NCBI RefSeq assembly: GCF_963675165.1
Contig: NC_087393.1
Coordinates: forward strand, 3,229,502 to 3,293,501
Origin: Halichondria panicea
Taxonomy: Eukaryota; Porifera; Demospongiae; Suberitida; Halichondriidae
Direction of reading: 5' to 3'
Length of the DNA stretch: 64,000 nucleotides
The position numbers and the translations under genes were made by a program. Position 1 is the stretch's first letter; every line of letters starts with the position of its first letter. The notes under the pieces are model-generated. The model was not told where the DNA came from and did no database searches. It saw only the letters and a list, made by a program, of their open reading frames with translations. Shown in pieces: positions 46,626 to 59,900 of this stretch.

Positions 46626-46860
46626 TTTTCAGCTTAGACAGAAGTGTTCTTTTCCTTAAATTTAGCCTCCAGAAGAACCTCAAGCAGCAATGTGTTTCTT
46701 GTTCAAATTGATTCCCGCCATGACATCATAAAGATCACATGCGCAGGTCATCAAATTGCAAAAGTGCACGAGGCTTGAAGCTGGTCTGAAGAACCTTAGC
46801 TTGTCATACTTCCATACAAAGCTTTATAGATGCATCTCCTGAGAGCAAAAAGATAGTACA
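46626..46860. promoter_or_regulatory. Compact divergent promoter region between CEP131 and CNOT3
   Basis: Only 235 bp separate the two start codons, which point away from each other, so both 5' untranslated regions and promoters must fit here or overlap exons. The interval holds TGACATCA near 46721, a CRE-like word, and no clear TATA box near either start. Shared bidirectional control is an inference from geometry. Confidence 0.6.
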
Positions 46861-48576
46861 ATGGCTGACAAACGAAAGTTACAAGGTTAAAATTGTCCCA
46901 ACTGTGTGTGTTTATTCTATTTAATTCCCACCACTTATTTACCTCCCATGTTATTTATGTACCTGAAACTCTGTAGGAGAGATAGACAGATGTCTAAAGA
47001 GAGTTTCTGAAGGGGTGGATACCTTTGAGGACATTTGGCAGAAGGTGTACCCCTCAGATCTATCTCTAATACCCATGATATTCATACTCCCCTTTGTTTG
47101 TATAATTATGTGAAGGTGCACACGGCATCCAATGCCAACCAGAAGGAGAAATATGAGGCAGACCTGAAGAAGGAAATAAAGAAGTTACAGGTAGCTTGTC
47201 CATGTATTACTGTCTTAGATAAGCACAAGATTATAGCTACATGTAGTATATAGTCCGTGTTTACAGGTTAGCTTGAAGTGTATAGTTTCAAGTGTGTGTG
47301 TGTTTTGTATGGCAGCGTTTAAGAGATCAAATCAAAACATGGCTAACCTCAAACGATATCAAAGACAAGAAAACTTTAACGGAGAACAGAAAACTGATAG
47401 AAACGGTCAGTAACCAATTTCTAGTTAGCACCTGTTGTGTGAGTAGAGTGTTTGAACAATGATGTCTTTGCCTCAGCAAATGGAAAGGTTCAAAATTGTT
47501 GAGAGGGAAACGAAAACAAAGGCGTATTCTAAAGAAGGTCAGTCACTTAAACACTGCCCTACATAATAATTATGATTATTGGAAGTCTGATTGGTGCTAA
47601 TGCGTTAATGGAGCAAAACTAATTCAAGGGTATCCCTTGGCAATGGTGCTATACACATGTATGTAGCTTAACTCTACTACCTTCAATTATAGTCTCGTTA
47701 TCCTACTGTGTTTCTCTGAATTTGCAGGTCTGGTGTCAGCAGCCAAGATTGACCCTGCCCAAAAGGAGAAGGATGAGACAAGACAATGGTTAACTGAATC
47801 CATCGACACACTGAACGTTCAGACGGATCAGTTTGAGTCGGAGATTGAGACTATGTTCGCTGGGATCAAAAAGAAGAAGTTGGACAGAGAGGTAAAGTGT
47901 ATTGTACCATACCATACCCCCACGTGCACATTAGTGCCAACTACCACCGTGTGAAGTGGTAGCCATACTACTTGCCAGTTAGTGTTTGAAATGGTTCGTA
48001 AGTTTCGGTGTGCCAGTGGCTATATTCTAAGTATTATGTACAGTATACTAATTAGGTATGGACTACTGGTATTTGGATTCGTTGATAGGCCATTTTAGTT
48101 TTCAGTTGGCAATGACTCATTGAATGACATTTACCCAACTAGAAAACCGATAGAGTTGATGAACTGAAAGAATGGGTGGAAAGACACAAGTTCCATGTGC
48201 AGAAGCTTGAAGTGAGTTCCTAAAATACTCTTTTTGTGTGCTCTGTACATACACCGTTGCTGTGTTTGATAGAGTGGGGTTTCGTTGTACATATAGAACC
48301 TACACTGTACATTCATGTATGATGATCTGCTTGAAAATAGAAACACTATTCACTTTCACGGTTCTCCTTGAAAGTGGTCTAGTGCTTACGTACTGTTGGT
48401 TCTATAGACTATCATGAGACTGATGGACAACTGCTCGTTAGAAGTGTCGGAGGTCAAGGATCTCCAGGATGACCTCAACTATTACCTGGAGTCAAACCAG
48501 GAACCAGATTTTGCTGAGAACGAAATGATGTACGATGATCTCGACCTAGAGGATGTTCAAATATACCAAACACCAC
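46861..48576 (+). CDS. CNOT3: CNOT3 N-terminal Not3/Not5 domain
   Basis: Exons 1-8, residues 1-240. The start MADKRKLQG and the blocks [45 protein letters not shown] and [13 protein letters not shown] match the Not3 N-terminal helical coiled-coil domain almost residue for residue. Exon 1 is only 25 nt. In the human gene this domain helps recognise ribosomes; that role is assumed here by homology. Confidence 0.96.
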
Positions 48577-51500
48577 GTAAGCAGAAAACTTGCTCAAAGC
48601 TGCTTCATAGTTACACTTGTGCTGTAGCCATGGTGTTTAGGCTAACTAGTGGCTAGTGTCTTTGCTGATGTTCAGTATTTACATTGATAGTGTCTTGAAT
48701 CTATATGCACAGTGTACATGCATACGGTAACTCAATAACTCACGCATTATGGAGATCAATACACGTACATGTGTTAGGTTTTGCTTTTTCCTACAGTGGT
48801 ACTAGGGAGTGCGTCTCAACCGTTTGTGAATGATGATGACACTATTTCAATTCCTACTTCTCCCGGGTCCTCTCAAGGCCCTCTCTCTCCCAAAACCCCC
48901 ACTGTCCTCAAATCTACGTCACAGGTTAGCCTGGGTTAGTCTGACACCAACCTTGTCGTATCTACTTCTGACCTTTAAATATTGCTTGTAGTACAAGTTA
49001 GTTTTAAGTACTTCTCTACTAAACGAAACTCTAAGTCACCACTTTTGTATCTCAAAGAAGCCCTAATGGAGAATTTGTATGCAGGAAATGTTTGATGAGA
49101 GAAGAAGACGAAAAGCCTCGTCCAGTTTTTCCAACGACATAGAACCAGTGAGCATCTTTATTCCTTTAAATTCAGTGTATTTGCACAACACAAAGGCAGT
49201 CATGTTTGTTTATACGGTGGAATATACGTATATACACTGTATTATTGTGTCTTTGTCTTTTCGACAGCCATTCCAACCAGCTCCCTCTCCTAGAAAACTT
49301 AGTAAGAGCTTATCAAATTCTACCAGTGGGTCATCTAGAGCGTCAGGGAGTGTACCCTTAAAGTTGGCGATCACCCCCACGACAGGAAGACCCAATTCTC
49401 TGGGTAGCAGTAGCACGAGGACGTCCAGTGTGTCATCCCCAAATGGCAGTAATCAAAAAGGAGGGTCCAATAGCAAGCAAGCCCAACCTCCACCAGGCCC
49501 TGCCTATTCTATTGCAGCAGGTCAGTGTTTGAACACAGGTATATATACCTGAATTCTGCACACATACATTACGTTTGGACACTCTCTTTTATGAAGTGCT
49601 GTTTAGCGTCGTCTGTACTTGTGCTTCGTTTAGATGTGTATGAACACATGGAGCCGGCTAAACAAACGTGTATAACATAGCATGGTTTTTGTACGTCAAT
49701 AAAATGTATGTGTCACAACCACTTGTTGTATTGGCAGAGCCTGTGTAGAGCGTGTGTGTAATTGACCAATGTCTTGTTTTTCTCGACTCGATACATGTAG
49801 GTGGGCATGTAAACTCTTCACCCACCACTTTGACGTCTGCTCTGCCCTCTGACACAACCAGCAGTAGCACTACTCCAGCCGAGGAGGACAGTGGGAGTGG
49901 TCAGTCAGCGGGAGAGGGCTCTCAACATCAGCGTCTGGTGAGCATGTACATGTATGTATAGTAGTCACCTATTAAATAGCGAGTATATTTGGGGAATGTT
50001 AGCTAGTTGACAATTATTATTCGTATGAATATATGACGAGCATTGTATGAAAAAAGTTGTAATAACAGTAAAACCACAAAAAGACATCATTGATCAGTGA
50101 TCAATATTGCCATCCAATATGATCGTCAAATAAAGGTTGGCTTCAAGACCAAACAAGATGAGTTGGTGTTGTTGTTTTATGGTTGATATTGTCATGATTC
50201 GAGTGAGGTACAGCACTAATTCAGTGCGGATTAGCAAGTTAATTTTAATAATTATTTGGATTCCACATTTTCACCCACTGGTACAAAACCCTGAAAGAAA
50301 AACCCTGACTTGCATTACTCTGCTAATCAAGCGTTCAGGTTCTTTGCTGGCATTTTATGATGACACATTAGGAGTATAGGGGTCACAACAACGCTACAAT
50401 TTAACCAAACAGTTTGGTATGCCCCCAGTGGATCCTGCATTTATATACATTCAATATTAACTGTACTGATGCAATTATAAGTAGTGCCGAACCATGCCAA
50501 TATCAACCAGCACTAACTCTATCTTCTTGTAGTCAGTTTTTGTTTTTGAGCCAACCGATTTTTAACAATCGTGCTGCATGGCACTATTGATCACATTAGC
50601 ACATTTTTAATTTGGCAATCCTCACCTAAGTTCGCCAAAATTATTTCCTTACCTAATCTACCTGCTATACCTGATAAAAATTCTGTGGAATGAAACTGTA
50701 GCTAGCTTCTGTGTAGGAGCATGCGAATCATAGGGCGAGCTTAAACTATTTGGTGAAAGGTAGTTATAGAAACTTGTCTTGTTATGGGTCAAGAACAAGA
50801 CCCTTATTTGTAATTGTTATAGGGTGTGGCACTAGTCAGCTAAATGTACAATATGTACCCTATACTGAGAGTCAGCTACTGTAACAATGTACGAAGTACC
50901 CATTCCTATTTTAAATATTCGTACAGCTCAGGATAGTGACATTGAGTATTGTGTCACGCAGTTTAAATTTTTGTAGGTGCCCTACTGATACGAAAATACG
51001 AAAATAACCCGCTATACAGTATCTAGCCTGTCCATGACCAACAGACAAACAGAAATATTACTCTTGAGGTCACTTAGTATGGTTTTGCCCCAATTATCTG
51101 CATACATGTAGTTTTACCCGGTCCCTTTCCAACAAGTGTTGTGTCTATTACTCAGCACTCTCCACCACCTGTGAGCTCCCCAACCACCTGCGCATCCCAA
51201 GCAAGTACATCGGCATCAACTGCTCCGGCTGGACTGGCACACATACAGACCACCATATCTCAAACCAGACCACAGGGACCAGGTAGGCATAGCTACAATC
51301 TTGTAGCTGTTTTTCGGTATGCCTTTATTAACGTGACGGCTGCAGGTTATAGCAGTATGTTAGTATTTTTTCATTATCAGGAGGAAGAGATTGACGCCGC
51401 CTACATGTTGGCTGTACCTATTTTTCACAGCTTCAACTTGAGGCTGTTTAATTAAGGCCTTTTTGCTCTGTTATTACCCTAGTTCCTGTGCATAACTTAC

Positions 51501-54500
51501 AACTGCCGCATTCTCAAAGCCTTGCTCCAGCCGGATTGCAGCACCCTTCATTCTAATTTCCTTTTAAGTTGCAATTCCCGATTGACATAAATGTACACTA
51601 TTGTAGAAACTGGACTGCATGTCTTTATTTTAAGCGCATGCTCAACTGCAGGTATTTTGCCCTTGAATTGAAGCGTTTCCAATGCCTTGGTGGAGGAGCC
51701 AAAGCTTTATGGCAATGAAGCTACAGTACTAGTAAAATACACACATGTACAATTACAATTTACATTTATGCCTCTGCATTTGTACACAAATGACATGCAT
51801 GAAGAGCACAGAATGGTGAAAAAGAGTGGGAAATGATTAACTATGATTGTTGCTAAAATGACATGCATACAGAGCAGGTGAAAAAGAGTGGGAAATGATG
51901 ATTGTTGCTAAAAAGGATGTCGAAACTTGATGGCTGCAATGAACAGTGTGGCCTTGCATCTTTTTTCTCACTCTTGCAGCTACCAATAGATAGCGTTCTA
52001 GTGCAGAGCTAACTACTAAGTAGAATAGCTAACTGATATCAACAGATTTTGCTACACAAGAGTCTGCAACAGCCTTCAAATTAAGCAAAACTACATAACT
52101 CAAGAACGAAGCACTGTCTTGCAAATCCACTAATTGCAATCCAAGAAAACGTGACTAGAAGCCCATAGAAAGTCTTATTTGCACTTGATTTATCATTGAG
52201 CAGCTGTAACACGCTACACACTACAGTATACCTTGCTTGCGCATGCACACATCGAGGCATAATTATGCGAAGGATATAAGAGAATTGATTCGGCTATATA
52301 TAGAGTAAGCTAGCTTGTACTTTCTACGGCACTGTTGTAAACTGTCAGTAGCATTATTACTAACTGTTTACAACACTTCTCTAGTTTTAAGAACATTGTT
52401 TAGCAACCACTTCATACAGTGTTTTTTCCTTCCTGGTACAGGGTCATCAAATTAACATATAAATATCCGGTTGTACTGTAGGTTCCCAAACATCCCACCG
52501 CTCTGAGCACAGTCGGTCCAGCAGTGCCTCATCATTCTCTGCCTCTCTCTCGCAAGACTCTCAGTCATTGACTCATACCAGCTCCAGTAAGTGCTGTAAA
52601 TTGTCACAATAATCTGGTAGTCAATATATGCTCCTCACCACCTGGTCTTTCCAGGTATAGCAGATACACACAGTGGAGCATCCAGTAACAGCGGGGGAGC
52701 ACATTCAAGTAAGTTGTTCTTTTGGGCTTTACAAAAACACTTGGTCTCTGACTTAACTGTTCACATTCAGTGCATGGTTTACATTGTGCAGCCCCTGTGT
52801 CAGAACCAAGCCCCCTAGTAGTGGACACTGGTGTGCGGCCTCCCTCCTCTACCCATTCCTCGGTCGGAGCTCTCTCTCCCCTCATCTCCACCACAATCAC
52901 ACAACCAACCCCTCATAGAACGCCCTCTCAACCTCCAACAACCGCACAGCCCTCCATTACGTCACATCAAGATGCATTTGTGGTCACGCCCTCGCCAATG
53001 CCACTGGCACCTGTTGGTAGTGGTGTGGAGTTAGCAGAAAATCCTATGGTCGCTGCTCAAAGTCCTGGCTTTAATCAGTTTCCATCAGGAGGTTCAAATC
53101 TCCCAGTGTGGATGGCAGCGGGTGATGACGGTCTGGAGGTAGTTCCAGGAAGTTTAGGGGCAGCCTTCGGCAATGGACTATTTTCGTCTTCTACTAGCAC
53201 AGGTGGGCAATAATACTAGTGACAATAAGAGCATATCATACATGTACATGTACATGTATGTGGTGGTTTGCTGTAACTAGACACGGTACAAAGCTGTCCC
53301 TTGGTTATCTGGTTGATTAGTATCTGTTCGTCGGTTTTTTATTTATGATTTCATGTGCTGTATGTTTGAATACCCAGCATTGTACGTACATTTGTTCAAG
53401 GGTCTACTTGTGTATTCAGGTCTCTCACCGACACTACCTGTCAACTCGCCTCCTCTGTCCTGTAATTCTCCTCTGGTTCAGTCTGCCGCCTTCCCCTCAC
53501 AACCTCCCATCTCCAACTCCCCTCTCACTTCTGCCTTCCCCTCGCAGCCCACCCCCCTCACAGGGGCACTCCCCACTACCTTCACAGTGGCACAGTCAAC
53601 CTTCGCTAACTTTACAGGAGTCCTACCAACACACCCCACTTCCTTCGCTGGGCTCACATCAGCAGGCTTCATGTCGCCAGAGGTATGTTGTTTGTTGCAC
53701 ACATGTGGTTGGTGCTGATGTCTCTGGTTGATTAGTACACCTTCCCTGCCTTATCTGCAGTGGTGCTGTGTACACAGCTGGTTTTTGTGCATTGTGTGTT
53801 TTACAATTTCTTAGAAATTTGATAATGAACTGTTCCCATTATTGTTTAAGCCTGCCCCCACTACTGTAGACCACTCCACTACAAGTCGTATTATGTTTAC
53901 GTGTGTTAGTGTTTAATGTACACGTATGCATGCACATGCTGTATAGCAACCCTTCCTACAGCAGACTGCTCTGCCGTCTATGGGTGAGCGGGATGCAGGG
54001 CCTGGTGTCGTGGGTCAGCTCTCCTCGCTCAAGTCCATAGCAGCCCAGGTAGTAGCCTCATCTGGCACACCAGTCACTAGCAGTAGAGGAAGTGGTTTGG
54101 AAGCAGTGATGGGCCTCGAGAGTAGGCCTGGGCAACAGAGCTCAGAGCAAATGAGACGTGAGTGTAAAGCTGATTAGTTACATGTATTTGTACCATGGAA
54201 TATCAATTGAAACCTCCATATACTCTAGTGTACATGCCACACACCCTCCAGGAATGTACATGTATGTACTTTATGTGCCCAAAATGTGTACCGTGGCTAT
54301 CTTAATTAGTGTGTACTGGATTGATCCCTCGTGCAGTTGTATGTACTCCCGAGGGCGCATAGAACTGCCTTTAGGTACAAATCTAAGCTGGCCATGATAC
54401 ACTGTACATATTGTTCTGTTATCATTGTAACAATGATTGTATTGCTTGTTTACAGTAATAATTTGGTTTTTAGAGTAGTTCCATTGTGACTTTGTACTAC

Positions 54501-56552
54501 ACTTCCACCTGCTTTAGTAATGGCTGCAATCTCTCCAGCTCTGTTAGAGTCCTTCAGTAGTCGTGCTTCAGAGGAGACATCGGCAGGTCGTACAGACACT
54601 CAGATCATGCCTCTGCTAGGAGTCACGCCCCTGGGTCCAGTGCAGCTGACTCAAGAGAGGCTCTATCAGCTCAAAATGTTGGAGACTGCATACAAGCACC
54701 TGCCACATCAGTCAGATTCAGAAAGAGTGAGGTGAGGGGGTGTGTGTTAGTGCAAGTGAAGTATTTGATATCAAAATGCTCTACCAATCTCGTTTCCAGT
54801 ATAGTTTCACTTATAACGGTCACCCTTGGGCAACCAACAGTGCCTGTAATGAAAGAGGTTAGAGTTACTCAACTTAGGGTAGTGCATGTTGAAACAAATT
54901 CAGTTTTGGGCCCATTAAGTTGGCTGTCTATAGAGAGAGGGTGGCCTGCTTATAGAATAAAGTTTACTGTAGTGTCATCAGTCCACGTTCTTTCTGTGTG
55001 CATCGTGTATTTTGTGATTATCTTACAGGTGTACATTTACTTGCTTTTTTTCAGCTGATGTTTACGTAGCACTTTATGCACACACATTCAGACCGTATTT
55101 GCAAAGAACACCGTATCCCACTCCGTTCTATCACCATCAGCACCCTCCATCTCACTTTGACTCGTTCGAGTTCTTCCAGAGACTATCTATAGACTCGCTC
55201 TTCTTTGTATTCTACTATATGGAGGTATAGTTTTGTGTATACTGTTTAAGAATGTGTACTCTTCTCACAATGTTTAAATTAGTTGAGCTCCAGACTGTTG
55301 GCATTGGTGTACAATTACATAAGATACCTTAAAACCTTGACTCCTGGATGTGTGTTAGTCTAAGACAGTTTTTAATGTACCCGCGGTCCCAACCGATTGC
55401 ATGTAATCCATTAAATTACATGTAGATTTGTTGAACACTCCATAGTTCGAGTAGACGCTGTGGATCATCATCACTACTACTAGATTAAAGTTACGATGCA
55501 GTATTCGCCCACGCAGTAATTATCTAGAAATAAATCAAGCTGTCTTGACTGTATACACTAATAGTCATTTTATATGCTATAATTATATTGCATGCTCTTT
55601 GTCAGCAAGGCAATTAACGAGGAAAAGGAGCAGGGCGGCTCAAAACAATTTCTTCAATACAATAAACAGTTACCCTCGTGTAGAAGTAAAAAGATAGTTG
55701 ACCAGCTAGTAAACTCTGGCATTTTTCTTCGGTCTGTAAATTGATAGAAGCAAGAACTCTTCGAGCTGCCCTCTGTTATATCATAGACTGCTAGTATTTC
55801 TTGTTTGAGTCTACTATTTGACGACTGAAATTGGCTATGACCACACGATCTTTGCGGTAGCATACTGATAAGCTAGCAAGCGCTGTATTAGTTACTTATG
55901 AGTTGAGGCTATCCATGTTGTAAACGCAGTGCTATGGCAGCCAGGTGAGCAGGCTCAGATACTATACCCGTGGCCGCTTACGCGCCTTGGGTAGTGCAGA
56001 CACATAAAAGAATAGTTTCTCTTTCTCACAAAAACAAGAATAAAAAATATATAATTCATGAGCAAACACTACATCGTAACCTTAAATGCTTTGGTTTTTT
56101 TAATTATGTTTTTTCTCTAGGGAACAAAGGCCCAGTACTTCGCAGCAAAAGCTCTCAAAAAATTATCTTGGAGATTTCACACAAAGTACATGATGTGGTT
56201 TCAGAGACTTGAGGAGCCTAAAGCCATCACTGACGACTATGAAATGGTAAAGGAGCTCATACAACTCCCACCACTAATTTATAGTGGCTAGTTGGCAGAT
56301 GTTCAGATGTTGCAGCCACTAGCATCATACCACATGTTTTTCTGTATGCACCAGGCTGTTATGATAGCGCTAAGAGTGCAGCTCGTGAAGTGAAACATCA
56401 TACTTGATAGCATCAAATAATTATTGTGGCTCTTCGTTTCTTTTTCCCTCCAGGGTACGTATATCTACTTTGACTTTGAGAAATGGAGTCAGAGAAAAAA
56501 AGAAGGGTTCACATTCGAATACAGATTCCTTGAAGACAAGGACCTCCCCTGA
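46861..56552 (+). CDS. CNOT3: CNOT3 orthologue (CCR4-NOT subunit 3), 22 coding exons, 1016 aa
   Basis: CNOT3 is a scaffold subunit of the cytoplasmic CCR4-NOT deadenylase complex. Exons: 46861-46885, 46977-47044, 47116-47190, 47316-47405, 47477-47537, 47728-47891, 48143-48211, 48408-48576, 48797-48924, 49085-49147, 49268-49520, 49801-49937, 51156-51282, 52482-52586, 52655-52708, 52771-53202, 53420-53682, 53962-54157, 54518-54731, 55092-55224, 56121-56246 and 56454-56552. All phases match; the sum is 3051 nt with TGA. N-terminal and C-terminal domains are strongly conserved, while the middle is longer than in vertebrates (about 750 aa in human). Exon 16 has an alternative in-frame acceptor 21 nt downstream (52792). 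A possible poly(A) signal ATTAAA lies at 56635. Confidence 0.95.
48797..54157 (+). CDS. CNOT3: CNOT3 middle region, S/P/T-rich disordered
   Basis: Exons 9-18, about residues 241-826, dominated by Ser, Pro, Thr and Gln with no folded domain visible. Nearly all exon junctions here are phase 1, so exons can be skipped without frame loss, which suggests alternative splicing. Introns carry repeats: a long AT-rich one (49938-51155) and a full family A element at 51680-52263. Part of exon 11 recurs at 63921-64000. Confidence 0.85.
49970..51030. repeat. CNOT3 intron 12, MITE remnants
   Basis: TAGCGAGTATATTTGGGG at 49979 and ACCCGCTATACAGTA at 51007 look like diverged ends of the family at 42020-42188; a third end (CTAATCTACCTGCTATACC) is at 50655. 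The sequence between is AT-rich with no supported coding frame. Confidence 0.45.
51680..52263. repeat. Repeat family A copy in CNOT3 intron 13
   Basis: Has AATGCCTTGGTGGAGGAGCC, a partly duplicated block (GACATGCAT-AGAGCA-GTGAAAAAGAGTGGG twice, 51792-51895), CAGCTACCAATAGATAGCG, CATAACTCAAGAACGAAGC and the end module CTTGCTTGCGCATGCACACA then CGAGGCATAAT. Confidence 0.8.
54518..56552 (+). CDS. CNOT3: CNOT3 C-terminal NOT-box domain
   Basis: Exons 19-22, about residues 827-1016. [73 protein letters not shown] and [19 protein letters not shown] reproduce the NOT-box that dimerises with CNOT2 and docks on CNOT1. It ends KDLP then TGA, with one residue after the usual final Leu. Confidence 0.96.
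55225..56120. other. CNOT3 intron 20, no gene seen
   Basis: Includes a family F end fragment at 55905-56000 (GCAGTGCTATGGCAGCCAGG, then the CG-rich hairpin CCGTGGCCGCTTACGCGCC). The rest is AT-rich and I see nothing coding. Confidence 0.5.
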
Positions 56553-56912
56553 ATCATGATTGATCCATCTTTTTATGTTGTCTCGTTCATGTCTGTTGTC
56601 TACTGAGAAAACTTGTACTGAGGAATCAGTATGTATTAAAGTGAACAAACATAATGTCATTTCATTGCCAATCAGCAGTCCCTGTGGTTGTTCGTAATCC
56701 TGCATTGTAATTACTGTTGGTTTCATATGAAGTGAATTTGGCACTTTGCTCTTTTTACTATATAATACTTAATTATGGAGCATATAATTTTGGGGTGGTG
56801 CATCTATAATTATGACAGTTAAAATCACATTTTGTAATTATAAGGGGTTGAGGTTGATCTTCAAGTTTTGACCACCGACTGACTGTATACCTCTACTCTT
56901 CATTTGTGAAGA

Positions 56913-59900
56913 ATGAAATGTCTGCATCTGCTACATGTGTGCCTGGTTGCAGTTGGACTGCTTGTTATGTGCAGCTCTGCTCAGGATAGGTAGGTAATGT
57001 GTAAAATAGAAGATTCTGCTAGTAACATGTAGGCAGTAGGTAGCTACTCACTATATAGGCTAGGCGTTCCAGATTTACTCTAACTCGTTTTGCAGGATGT
57101 GTACATCGACTGAAACGTTTTTAGAATCTTACAGTGAGCCTGAAGTATATTCTTACCGTTGCGGTTGGTGGAAGTGGCGTCGTTGTCATGCAACAAGGCG
57201 AGTATAAAATAATTGATGACAGTGCAATCTCCATGTAGAGCATAAGACATCATGCCTGACCAGATTATAGCTATATACAGTCTTATATGCAGTCTCTGTT
57301 TATACAGGTATATAACTAAGCATAGAACAGCGGAACGGCACATCCCACATTGCTGTAATGAATACACTGGTACTCATCCAAACTGCATTAGTAAGTCATT
57401 ATGTATAATTATTATACATACTGTATACCGGGTTTCAAATGCAAGACTCTTTTGCTTGCGAATTACGAGTTTTTGCAAGATCACAAACAAAATAATACTT
57501 GCAAAAGAGAGAGCATGCGTATCACCATGATGAACCCAACCATGGCTTGTACCCAATGTCATTCGCTACGCGTTTGAAACCTGATATGTATTTATTTACC
57601 ATGTTTACTAGAATGTTTTGCTAGTATCAAACATATGCGAACTTTGATCAATTTTCAACAATAAAATTGCAAAATCGAATTAGTACTTACTCAGTAAACA
57701 AGTTTGGCTACATGCTCTTCTGAAAAGGCTGCAATGGCATTCCAAGTAAGCAAAACTAGGCATAACCTGAGAACGAAGCGTTATTTTGCAAATCCACAAA
57801 TTAAAATCCATGACTAGAAGCCTACAGAAACTCTTACTTACACTTCATTGATCCTTGTGCAGCTGTAGCAGTCTACACACACACACACAAACAGATACAC
57901 ACACACACAAACACACTACCGTATACCTCGCTTGGGCGCATGCGCACCGGCATAATTATAAACACCAGAAGAATTGTACACAGTATAGAGTATAGTTACA
58001 TGTGTATATAGTGCTGTGCATGTCCTAGCAAATTAGTAGGGGACACAGTTCAAGTTCTCTAGCTCTAGTCTTGAGTCTAAGAAAAGAAAAGAAAATGTAA
58101 ATAAGAAAGAATCGTATAGAGTATAGTTACATGTATGTATAGTGCAGCGATGTGCATGTCCTAGCAAATTAGTGATATGTCCAACCAATATGTTACTTGG
58201 TCTGACAAATGGCCTAGCAATTTTGAAAAGTTATTTTGTACACTATTAAGTCACATTCAAGCTTTGTCCACACACTACTATTAATTGGTGCATGGTCGTC
58301 AACAGGCTTGCGTACAAGGCCATCACATGACATAATTATCTTAACATAATCTGCTACCACTGCATTCTTGAATATGAATACTTTTAAGCTGGCTTCAAAT
58401 TGACCATGCAAGAAAACGACTAAGTCAGTTAGATGAGATAAAATGCTACTGATAAAAAGAGGGGGTGGAAACAAGGCCAAATAAGGGACGCCTTTGTTAA
58501 CAGGAGCATATAAGTAGATGGAGTGTCATAGTATTGCGAAAGCAATATTGTCTACCATATTTTCACAGATTGCATTTTCAGTTCACTGTTTAGCTCACTA
58601 ACTGGTATTAAATCCTGCTCAAGTTGTGAGTTATTTATAACGTTTCTAATACTCGCAAGTGGTTTTAAAGAGATTCATTGCATTTTCCAATAATCTGCGG
58701 AGTAACAAACTTTTGCGATTTTACTCTCATTCGCAGAAATTAATACTCACGAAAATTGTCAAGGTAACTAATTTCCTTGTTTGTAATGTGCTCTGTACGT
58801 ACGCGGCTGATAACGCGGTTGATCTATTTAATGTTGGATTATGGCAATGTTTTGTACATGCAGGACGATATTATCATTTCCGCGTATAATAAGACGCTCC
58901 ATCTACTCATGTGCTCCTGGTATACTTTTGAGCATGCACAAAACCTCAACTTGACATTGACACTAGCCAGGCATCTAAACCTATTTAGGTTCTTAATCCC
59001 TAGGAACACGAATGATGAGTATCGTTACTTAGCTGGCTTGGATTCTTAGAGGTCATAGGTCAAATGACCTTTGGGTGGGGTTTCTCCTTAAGAGATTTCA
59101 CGTTCTTTCAGATAGGGTATATACAGTGGCTAAAATACACTACCTTCGTGAAGGTACCTTTTTCAGAATTAAGGGCGCGACAAGCAACTAGTCAATTTTA
59201 TAATTTACCGGATGAGGTACGACATGTGTGGTGCAATTCTAATTGCTAATTGACCATTATCACTCACTAGCCTGTCTCCACGCCCACTACGGCTCCTTAA
59301 TAATTGCTTACATGGTCAATGCTGTGTTTATTGGTAATCGAAATAGCTAATGGGTATGTGTAGTGTAGTAGACCGTTGCAGTTTCTTCAGAATCGTGCGT
59401 AGCAAAAGTTGTTTGCTTTCTACTAGTCTTCGTAGTTGGGTCTGAACTACTGTGCTATCAGCTGCAAGAGTGAATAAAAGCTACACTATGATAAGAAGCA
59501 GCAGCCATGGACTTTGAACTTACAGCGTCCCTTTTTAGTAGCAATCATGGTCGATCTTTTTGCATCATTCATTCCACATGCATTATTCACCAGTGAAAGC
59601 TGCGGCATCAGTTCCCACTATGCTTATTATAAGAGTATTCTTGGTAATCGAGACATAGTTATGGCCTTACTGACACCACTAGCCTTCCTGTACGTACGTG
59701 GTCAAATATTTGCTTCTCAGAACTTTTGTTACTAAGCAACTTATTATACTGCCAAATATCAATATTAGTAGCGGTAGGTATATATACGTATAGTGAATGT
59801 GTGGCTCAAAGCTCAAACCATTTAATTCCTACAGAAATACAGTGTCCTAGTCTACGATCTTCTGTAAATGGCAAAGTGGCTGTGAGCTCGCGTTACCTCA

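Noticed and set aside
59514..59735. A 73-codon hydrophobic-looking frame upstream of the first sushi exon
   Set aside because: It overlaps a reversed family-A-related repeat and has no splice link to the EMI exons.
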